Below are positions 1 to 7,500 of a DNA stretch of 64,000 bases, one piece after another. The first letter of the stretch is position 1; each line of letters opens with the position of its first letter. Made by a program: the position numbers and the translations under genes. The stretch is from Nocardia cerradoensis NBRC 101014 (GTDB taxonomy: Bacteria; Actinomycetota; Actinomycetes; Mycobacteriales; Mycobacteriaceae): contig NZ_BAFW01000255.1 in assembly GCF_000308535.1 (NCBI RefSeq), positions 31,985 to 95,984 on the forward strand, in the 5' to 3' direction. A model generated the notes under the pieces. It did no database searches. It was given only the letters and a program-made list of their open reading frames with translations, and was not told the origin of the DNA.

Positions 1-2
1 CC

Positions 3-1109
3 GCCATTCACGTGCTGGGGGAACAGGCGGTGCTCGACGCGTCCCGCCGGCTCACCAAGAACGGGATCGGCGCCCAGGTCCGCAAATCGGTGCCCGACAG
101 CGGCGAACTGATGAAAACGGTTCGCGCTCAAGTACTTCAGCAGACCGGCAAGGATCGGATCGAGGCCGCGCGGATCACCCGGTACTCGCGCAACCAGATC
201 GTGCAGCTGGTGCTGCTCATCGCGCTGGTGTACGTCGCCTACCCGTTCATCAGCCAGGTGCCGACATTCTTCACCGAGTTGCGGACCGCGAACTGGTGGT
301 GGGCCCTGCTGGGGCTGACGATTTCGGCCGCCACCTACGTGGGCGCGGCGATGGCGCTGTGGGGGTGCGCGGGGACCTCGGTGAATTTCCGCAAGCTGCT
401 CGGCATGCAGGTCGCCAACACCTTCGCCGCGACCACCACACCCGCCGGGGTCGGCGGGCTGGCGCTGAGTGTGCGATTCCTGCAGAAGAGCGGCCTGGGC
501 ACGGTGAAGGCGACCGCGGCGGTGGCGCTGAACCAGGCGGTGCAGGTGATCACGCACGTGGGGCTGCTGATCATCTTCAGTGTGGCGGCCGGTGTCTCGG
601 CGAACCTGGAACATTTCGTGCCGAGTGCGACCGTGCTGTACCTGCTGGCCGGTGGTCTGCTGGGTGCGGTCGGTGCGGCCATGTTCGTCCCGACGGTGCG
701 GCGCTGGCTGCGCAACGAGGTGCGGCCGCAGCTGGCGGAAGTAGTGGCCGAACTGCGCACGCTGGCACGTGAACCGAAACGCCTGCTGATGATCGTCGGC
801 GGCTGCGCGACCACCACGCTCGGCGCGGCGGGCGCGCTGTGGGCCGCCATCGAAGCCTTCGGCGGCGCAACGACATTCGTGACCGTGACGGTCGTGACGA
901 TGATCGGCGGCACGCTGGCATCGGCAGCGCCCACGCCCGGCGGTGTGGGCGCGGTGGAGGCGGCGCTGATCGGTGGTCTGGCCGCTTTCGGTGTGCCCGC
1001 CGCGATCGGCGTGCCGGCGGTGTTGCTGTACCGCGTACTGACCTGCTGGTTGCCGGTCTTCTGCGGCTGGCCGCTGATGAACTGGCTCACCAAGCACGAC
1101 ATGATCTGA
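3..1109 (+). CDS. Integral membrane protein, lysylphosphatidylglycerol synthase TM/UPF0104-like (5' end outside window)
   Basis: The reading frame is open from the window edge, so only the C-terminal ~368 residues are visible; the first GTG at 12 is unlikely to be the true start because the frame continues upstream. After a ~60-residue basic, soluble stretch there are about eight hydrophobic segments. The pattern, with small-residue-rich helices and a PTPGGVGAVEAALIGGL segment near the end, is that of the UPF0104 / lysylphosphatidylglycerol-synthase transmembrane (AglD-like) family. In actinomycetes these membrane domains often sit behind a kinase-like or hydrolase-like N-terminal domain, which may be present upstream here. 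Members have been linked to lipid or glycolipid flipping; the substrate cannot be told from this fragment. It ends in front of a bidirectional hairpin that separates it from the convergent ligase gene. Confidence 0.75.
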   Translation, partial: AIHVLGEQAVLDASRRLTKNGIGAQVRKSVPDSGELMKTVRAQVLQQTGKDRIEAARITRYSRNQIVQLVLLIALVYVAYPFISQVPTFFTELRTANWWWALLGLTISAATYVGAAMALWGCAGTSVNFRKLLGMQVANTFAATTTPAGVGGLALSVRFLQKSGLGTVKATAAVALNQAVQVITHVGLLIIFSVAAGVSANLEHFVPSATVLYLLAGGLLGAVGAAMFVPTVRRWLRNEVRPQLAEVVAELRTLAREPKRLLMIVGGCATTTLGAAGALWAAIEAFGGATTFVTVTVVTMIGGTLASAAPTPGGVGAVEAALIGGLAAFGVPAAIGVPAVLLYRVLTCWLPVFCGWPLMNWLTKHDMI

Positions 1110-1148
1110 GTCGCAAGCAGTTTCGGCCTGTTGCCCGCCGATACGGCA

Positions 1149-1181
1149 ACGAGCCGCCGAGTGCTCGACTCGGCGGCTCGT
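1149..1181. terminator. Bidirectional hairpin terminator
   Basis: A perfect 14-bp inverted repeat (ACGAGCCGCCGAGT and its complement) with a 5-nt loop lies between two converging genes. There is no long T tract, which is usual for actinobacterial terminators. It probably serves both the membrane-protein gene and the fadD5-like gene. Confidence 0.7.
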
Positions 1182-1233
1182 TCACGACCGGGTATGCGGG
1201 CGGCGCAGGCCCCTCCTCGGCCGGTGTCGAAGG

Positions 1234-2799
1234 TCAGCCCGCGTAGTCCTTGCGCAACTGCACCTTCACCACCTTGCCGCTGGCGTTGCGCGGCAGCTCC
1301 GGCACGATCACCAGATCCTTCGGATGCTTGTACCGGGCGAGGTTCTCGTTGAGGAACGGGGTCAGCTCCTCGAGGGTCAGCGTTTCGCCGTCGAGCAGCG
1401 CGACCACGGCCACCGGCACCTCGCCCCACTTCTCGTGGGCCCGCCCGACCACGGCGGCCTCGTGGATCTTCGGATGCGCGAACAACACGTTCTCCACTTC
1501 GGCACAGTAGATGTTCTCGCCGCCGGAGATGATCATGTCCTTCTTGCGGTCGACCACCCAGACGAAGCCCTCCTCGTCCTGGCGAACCAGGTCGCCGGAG
1601 TGGAACCAGCCGCCGGCGAAGGCTTCCGCGGTCGCCTCGGGCTTGTTCCAGTAGCCCTGCATCATGGTCGGTCCGCGGTAGACGATCTCGCCGATCTCGC
1701 CCGGCGCGACGTCGTTCATCTCGTCGTCGACGACGCGGCTCTGGATGGTCGGGATGGGCTTGCCGACCGAGCCGAGTTTGCGCAGCGCGTCCTTGCCCTC
1801 GAGCACGCAGGTGATCGGCGACATCTCGGTCTGGCCGAAGACCGCGACGTTCTGCGCGTTCGGGAAGCATTCGGCCATCGCCCGCAGCACGGTCTCCGAC
1901 GCCGGCGCCGCACCCCAGCTCAGCGTCTCCAACGCCAGCTTGCGCTCCTTGACGGTCGGGTCCTCGCAGATCAGCTGCCACTGCGCGGGGACACAGAACG
2001 CGGTGGTGGCCTGCTCTGCCTCGATGGCGTCGAGGAATTCGGTCGCGTTGAACGCGCCCAGCGGATGCAGCACGGTCTTGGAGCCGAGCATGAACGCCGG
2101 GGCGAGAGAGCCGAGTCCGGCGATGTGGAACAACGGTGAGGTGCAGAAGCCGATGCTGTCGGGAGTCGAGTTCATCGCCCGAATACAGGTCAGCGCCTGG
2201 GCATTCAGGTTCGCGTAGGACAGGATCGCGCCCTTGGGGCTGCCGGTGGTGCCCGAGGTGTACATGATCAACGCCGGAGTGTCCTCCGGAATGTCCTGCG
2301 GCACATGGGGTTCGCCGGTCTCGGCGAGAAAGTCGTCGTAGCCGATGACGCCCTCGCCGGTGGTGCCGCCGATGACGACGCAGGTGCGCAGCGCCTCGCT
2401 CTGCGCCATCACACCGGTGGCCAGCGGCTGCAGCAGCGAGTCGGTGACGATCGCCGCGGCGCCCGAATCGGCCACGATGTAGGCGACCTCGGGCGGGGTG
2501 AGCCGGAAGTTGACCGGTACCGCGATCGCGCCCAGCGCGTTGATGCCGAACACTGCCTCCAGGTACTCGGTGTAGTTGAGCGCCAGGATCAGCACCCGGT
2601 CGCCGAAGCCGACACCGCGCCGAGCCAGGGCGTCGGCGAATTTCAGTGACCGCTCGTGCAGCTGTTTCCAGGTGGTGTCCTGCCCGCGGAACCGGATCGC
2701 CACCGCGTCCGGGCGCATCAGCGCATGCGTGGCGATCTGGTTGTTCCAGTGGTTGCGACGCGACCGGATCGGTTCGTCGGTCTGGACACCGGTGGTCAT
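1234..2799 (-). CDS. fadD5: Fatty-acyl-CoA synthetase, FadD5-like
   Basis: A 521-residue ANL-superfamily adenylating enzyme that activates a carboxylic acid with ATP and transfers it to CoA. The P-loop motif YTSGTTGSPKG is at about residues 180-190, the FGQTEMSP adenine-binding segment is mid-protein, WFHSGDLV lies before the hinge, and the C-terminal catalytic lysine is in NASGKVVK. From memory, residues along the whole length resemble mycobacterial FadD5 (for example GVGFGDRVLIL and NMNDVAPGEIGEIVYR-type segments). In Mycobacterium fadD5 belongs to the mce1 locus and is tied to recycling of mycolic-type acids; here it stands alone, some 55 kb from the mce genes of this window. The ATG is preceded by GAGAGGAG on the minus strand. 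FadD5 orthology is an inference; the enzyme class is secure. Confidence 0.9.
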   Translation of the reverse strand: MTTGVQTDEPIRSRRNHWNNQIATHALMRPDAVAIRFRGQDTTWKQLHERSLKFADALARRGVGFGDRVLILALNYTEYLEAVFGINALGAIAVPVNFRLTPPEVAYIVADSGAAAIVTDSLLQPLATGVMAQSEALRTCVVIGGTTGEGVIGYDDFLAETGEPHVPQDIPEDTPALIMYTSGTTGSPKGAILSYANLNAQALTCIRAMNSTPDSIGFCTSPLFHIAGLGSLAPAFMLGSKTVLHPLGAFNATEFLDAIEAEQATTAFCVPAQWQLICEDPTVKERKLALETLSWGAAPASETVLRAMAECFPNAQNVAVFGQTEMSPITCVLEGKDALRKLGSVGKPIPTIQSRVVDDEMNDVAPGEIGEIVYRGPTMMQGYWNKPEATAEAFAGGWFHSGDLVRQDEEGFVWVVDRKKDMIISGGENIYCAEVENVLFAHPKIHEAAVVGRAHEKWGEVPVAVVALLDGETLTLEELTPFLNENLARYKHPKDLVIVPELPRNASGKVVKVQLRKDYAG

Positions 2800-3217
2800 G
2801 CAGGAACTCCTCTCGGCCCGTCAGAGTTCGCCACTGGATGGCCCGGCGGCGTCGACGGCTGAACCAACAGCGAGAATAGCAACTAACTTTTTGCCGTGAC
2901 AAGGGTTACATACGAGAATCCCGGTTCACAGAAGGTTCGCCATACAGCGCCGTCCCATAGCGATAACCTGGGTTTTTGCCTGAAGGCACCGTGACGTCAG
3001 TCCAGTGGCCTCCGAGGCTGGCTGAGCAAACTGCGGCTCACATCCTGTTGTCTCCGACGCGGTCGCCGTGCCAGTATCGACCCATCCGGGCAGGCCCGGC
3101 GCGCACGCGGCCAGGCACCCGAGGGGCGGCAGTCTGTGCGCGCACCGGCATCGAGTCGTGCCGGAGATGCCGGGCGCGTCGCTCCGAGTCGTACCGCGGC
3201 CAGGAGGACAACCACAG
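2800..3217. other. Divergent intergenic region, 418 bp
   Basis: This gap separates the fadD5-like gene from the nitronate monooxygenase gene. It holds the fadD5-side promoter described separately. The right part has no convincing promoter or operator by eye, and the overlapping frames have unconvincing composition. The gene to the right has a strong AGGAGG at 3202-3207. Confidence 0.5.
2873..2902 (-). promoter_or_regulatory. Sigma70-type promoter for fadD5-like gene
   Basis: On the minus strand a -35 TTGTCA (2902-2897) and a -10 TATTCT (2878-2873) are separated by 18 nt. The predicted transcription start would lie near 2866, giving a leader of about 67 nt to the ATG at 2799. This is the only A/T-rich stretch in the gap. 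Confidence 0.55.
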
Positions 3218-4189
3218 ATGTTGCGCACCAGATTCACCGAGATGTTCGGTATCGAACACCCGATCGTGCAGGGCGGCATGATGCACGTCGGCCGCGCCGA
3301 ACTCGTGGCGGCGGTCGCCAACGCCGGAGGCCTCGGCTTCATCACCGCGCTGACCCAGCCGACCCCCGACGATCTGCGGCGCGAGATCGAGCGCACCCGG
3401 CAGCTCACCGACAAGCCGTTCGGCGTCAACGTCACCATCCTGCCGTCGATCAATCCGCCGCCGTACCAGGAATACGTTCAGGCGATCATCGAGTCGGGCG
3501 TGAAGATCGTGGAGACCGCCGGCAGCAACCCGGAGCCGTTCCTGCCGTACTACAAGGAAGCCGGAATCAAGGTGCTGCACAAGTGCACCAGCGTCCGGCA
3601 CGCGCTCAAGGCGCAGAAGATCGGCGTCGACGGCGTGAGCATCGACGGTTTCGAATGCGCCGGACACCCGGGTGAGGACGACGTGCCCGGCCTGATCCTG
3701 ATCCCGGCGGCCACCAAGGCGCTCGACATCCCGGTCATCGCGTCGGGTGGTTTCGCCGATGCCCGCGGCCTGGTCGCCGCGCTGGCACTGGGCGCCGACG
3801 GCATCAACATGGGCACCCGCTTCCTGTGCACCGAGGAGTCCCCGGTGCATCGGAAGGTCAAGGAGCAAATCGTCGCCCACACCGAGCGGGACACGGAGCT
3901 CATCTTCCGCACCATGAACAACACCGCCCGGGTGGCCGCCAACGAGATCAGCCGCAAGGTGGTCGAAATCGAGGCCGCCGGAGGCAAATTCGAGGATGTG
4001 CGCGATCTGGTCGCCGGTGCGCGCGGCCGCCGCGTCTTCGACGAGGGCGACCTGGACGCCGGCATCTGGTCGGCCGGACAGGTGCAGGGCCTGATCGACG
4101 ACATCCCGACCTGCGCCGAACTGATCTCGCGCATCGTGGACGAGGCCGAGACGCTGATCAACTCCCGGCTGGGCTCGCTGGTCGTCTGA
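3218..4189 (+). CDS. Nitronate monooxygenase family FMN enzyme
   Basis: A 323-residue TIM-barrel flavoprotein of the 2-nitropropane dioxygenase / nitronate monooxygenase family, which oxidises alkyl nitronates such as propionate 3-nitronate with FMN and O2. The N-terminal PIVQGGMMHVG, the GGLGFITA strand, the mid-protein FECAGHPGEDD segment carrying the likely catalytic histidine, and the phosphate-binding VIASGGFADARG and GADGINMGTRF segments are all present. The start is set by ATG at 3218 with AGGAGG eleven bases upstream; a longer frame from 3068 lacks an RBS. It is a single gene closed by a strong hairpin. Some relatives act on other substrates, so the exact reaction is not certain. Confidence 0.88.
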   Translation: MLRTRFTEMFGIEHPIVQGGMMHVGRAELVAAVANAGGLGFITALTQPTPDDLRREIERTRQLTDKPFGVNVTILPSINPPPYQEYVQAIIESGVKIVETAGSNPEPFLPYYKEAGIKVLHKCTSVRHALKAQKIGVDGVSIDGFECAGHPGEDDVPGLILIPAATKALDIPVIASGGFADARGLVAALALGADGINMGTRFLCTEESPVHRKVKEQIVAHTERDTELIFRTMNNTARVAANEISRKVVEIEAAGGKFEDVRDLVAGARGRRVFDEGDLDAGIWSAGQVQGLIDDIPTCAELISRIVDEAETLINSRLGSLVV

Positions 4190-4204
4190 TTTCGGCATCC
4201 GGAG

Positions 4205-4235
4205 ACGAGCCGCGACCGCCACGGTCGCGGCTCGT
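4205..4235 (+). terminator. Strong hairpin terminator
   Basis: A perfect 14-bp stem (ACGAGCCGCGACCG) with a CCA loop is followed by a short T run (TTTCCGTC). It ends the nitronate monooxygenase transcript and insulates the polyketide locus that begins about 110 bp downstream. Confidence 0.85.
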
Positions 4236-4343
4236 TTCCGTCACTCTCGCCCCTGTGGCCTCAGCTGTCCCGACCTCTTCACCGGGCCCCGACTTGTCGG
4301 CATAATCGCTGGGGAACCTGCACTATACGGGGAGGGAGTGGCG

Positions 4344-4589
4344 GTGGGGCAGCGGGAGCGGATCGACACCATGGCGGACGCGGCGATCGCGGCGATCGCG
4401 CACATGCTCGGCACCGAACCCGAATCCGTCTCGACGACACTGCCTTTCATCGACCTGGGGTTGACCTCCGCGCAGCTCGCCCGCCTCACCGGTGTGCTGG
4501 AAGACGCGCTGGGCATGGAGATCTCACTCACCGATCTCTACGACAATCCGGATATCGAGCGGCTCGTCGACCATCTCGAGGGCCGATGA
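4344..4589 (+). CDS. Free-standing acyl carrier protein of the PKS locus
   Basis: An 81-residue acyl carrier protein. The phosphopantetheine-attachment motif is DLGLTSAQL, with Ser42 as the expected attachment residue, and the rest follows the four-helix ACP pattern (LYDNPDIERLVDHL at helix 4). The GTG at 4344 is chosen because GGAGGG at 4331-4336 is then seven bases away; the in-frame GTG at 4338 would be too close. Its stop overlaps the PKS start in ATGA, so the two are translationally coupled. Placed before a PKS and a fatty-acyl-AMP ligase, it is the likely acceptor of the acyl-adenylate, handing the starter acid to the ketosynthase. That role is inferred from context. Confidence 0.88.
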   Translation: MGQRERIDTMADAAIAAIAHMLGTEPESVSTTLPFIDLGLTSAQLARLTGVLEDALGMEISLTDLYDNPDIERLVDHLEGR

Positions 4590-7500
4590 CACCCGCCACG
4601 CCACCGATATCGATCATCGGTATCGGCTGCCGAGTTCCGGGCGCGGCCGGCGTGAACGACTTGTGGCGCTTGCTGATCGAGAGCCGCAGCGGGGTCGGCG
4701 ACCCGCCGCCGGATCGCGACGGCGCGGGCCGCGGCGGCTATCTGGAGTCCATCGCGGAATTCGACAACGAGCGGTTCTCGATCTCCGATCGCGAAGCGGC
4801 ACTGATGGATCCGCAACAGCGGCTGGCGCTGGAGGTCGCGGTCGAGGCGATCGACGATGCCGGAATCGGCTATGGCCTGGGCGGATCGAATACCGCGGTT
4901 CTGTTCGGCGCCTGCGGATTCGACCACGGAGCGGTCGTCCTCGGCGACGGGGGGCAGGACGCGCCTTACGCGGTGACGGGATCCGCGCTCAGCATCATCG
5001 CCAATCGGATCTCCTATGCGCTGGACCTGCACGGACCCAGTGTGGTGCTCGACAGCGCGTGTTCGTCCTCGCTCGCCGCGGTGGACCTCGCGCTGCGGCT
5101 GCTCGCCGACGACGCGGTGCCGTACGCCATCGTCGGCGGCGTGAATCTCGCACTGCTGCCGCATACTTCGCGGTATCTGGAGCAGGGCGGCTTCCTGGCT
5201 CCGGACGGGCGGTGCAAACCGTTCGACGCGGCGGCCGACGGATACGTGCGCGGTGACGGGGCGACGGTGCTGGTGCTGCAGCGCACGGCCGACGCCCGGC
5301 GTGCGGGCAACCGCCGCTATGCCGAGATCGTCGGTGCCGCAGTGGGTTCGGACGGGCGCTCGAACGGTCTGTACGCGCCGAACGGACGCGCACAACAACA
5401 GGTGATCCGGACGGCGTGGGCACGGGCCGGCCTGGACGTGCGCTCGGCCGGGTATTTCGAATGTCACGGCACGGGAACACCGGTCGGCGATGCGGTGGAA
5501 ATCGAGGCCCTGGCCGCCGTGCTCGACGCGCCGCGCGGTGCGGCGAAACCGTATGTCGGGTCGATCAAATCGAATATCGGCCATCTCGAGGCGGCTGCCG
5601 GGGTGACCGGGCTGGCCAAGGTGGCGCTGTGCCTGCACCACGGAACCATCGTGCCCACCATCAACTTCCAGCGCGAGAATCCGCTGCTGCGGTTGGCCGA
5701 ACGCGGCCTCCGGGTACCGGGCGAAGTGGTCGGCTGGGCCGCGGACTCCGGCGACCGGCGCTGCGCGGGAGTCAGCTCGTTCGGATTCGGCGGAACCAAC
5801 GCGCATGTGGTCGTGCGGGAGGCGGAGCCGGGACCGGTCCGTGAGGTGCGGCCTCCGGTGCTCATCGGACTCACCGGTCGCGACGAGGACGAACTGCGCG
5901 AGACCGCGGCCCGGCTGGCGGGCGCCGGGGAGCTGTCACTGTCCGGCGTGGCCGCAGCCGGACGCGCACTGCCCCAGCCGATTCGGGCCGCGATCGTCGC
6001 GGACGAGGCCGACGAGGCCGCCGACGCCCTGCGCGCGCTGGCGAGCGGCTCCGACTCGCCGGCCCTGCTCGGAGTCGGTGGTCATCGGCGCGGCCGCGTG
6101 CTGTTCCTGTTCTCCGGACAGGGCGGTCAGCATCCGCGAATGGGGCGCGAGCTGGCGGCCCGGTATCCCGAATTCGTCCACGCCGTGGCCGAAGCGGCGG
6201 ACGCGGTGGCGGATGCGGGCGGGCCGCGCGTGTGGACGCCCCGGCACGGCTTCGCCGACAGCATGGGCCCCACCGAGACGGTGCAACCGGCGCTGTTCGT
6301 CTACCAGGTGGCGCTGGCCCGACTGCTCGCGACATGGGGAATCGAACCGGATGCGGTGGCGGGACACAGCCTGGGCGAAATCGCGGCCGCCGTGGTCGCG
6401 GGCGCGTTGTCCCTCGGCGATGCCGCACATCTGGTCACCGTGCGTTCGCGGGCGCTGGGCCGGCTGGCCGGGCAGGGCATGATGGCGATGCTCGAGGCCA
6501 CACCGGACCAGGCGCGGCGGCTGGTCGAACCCCTGCGCGCGGAGGTCGCCGTCGCGGCGGTGAACGGCCCCCGGACGGTGGTGGTCTCCGGCACCACGCG
6601 GTACATGGAGACCCTGCTGCGGCGAGCGCGGCGGCGCCGGTACTACGTGCGGCCGGTGCCGGTGGATTTCGCGGCGCACAGCCCGCAGGTTCGCGCGCTG
6701 GCCGGTGAATTCACCACCGCGCTCCGGGCACCGCAGCCGCGCGCGCCCCGGGTGCCGGTGTTCTCGACGGCACGGTCGGGCCGGCTCATCGATTCCGCCG
6801 CGATGGATACCGAGTACTGGATCGACAACCTGTGTGGCACGGTCGATCTGGACGCTGCCGTCGAATCGGCCGTGGGCCGGGGGTACACCTCGATCGTGGA
6901 GATATCGCCGCATCCGGTGCTGGCGCCCGCCGTACGGGATTATCCCGAACTGGCCGACTCCGTCTTCGCGGCCGCGCAGCGTGACGGCGAGGTCGCCGCC
7001 CTGCTCCGGACCGTCGGTGCGATGTATGTGCGGGGGCGACACGTCGACTGGTCGATCCAGGGCCCGGCTGCCGGTCCGGTGATCGAACGGCGGTGGCGGC
7101 GAAAGGCGTTCCCACTGCTCACTCGCACCGCGACCGACCCCGGACGCGAGCGGCTGGACGATCACGTGGTGAACGGCGTGCCGACCGTGCCGGCCGCGTA
7201 TTGGATTCGGCGCCTGCTGGATTCGGCGCCCGGCCCGATTCGGCTGGCCGACTTCACGGTGCACGAACGTACGGATATCGCCGATCTCGCGGCGGTCGGC
7301 TACCGCAGCGGGTCGGATCTGCGCGTCCTGCTGGGGCCGGTGTTGCTCGCCTCGGCACGTGCCGACAGCGCCGCCGCGCCCGCCGACATACTCGGCTGGA
7401 TGCGCACGGTGGACGACCATCGAACCTCCGTTGCGGCAGCGGACGAACTCGATATCGTCGTGTTCTACGCATCCCTGCGCCGCCGCGGACTCGACTACGG

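Noticed and set aside
335..2902. An 855-codon open frame on the minus strand
   Set aside because: It is a shadow of the fadD5-like gene in another frame; composition is extremely Arg/Ala/Gly-rich and contains no domain.
2903..3217. Small gene in the divergent gap before nitronate monooxygenase
   Set aside because: Frames on both strands overlap the neighbouring gene or lack start signals; nothing resembles a protein.
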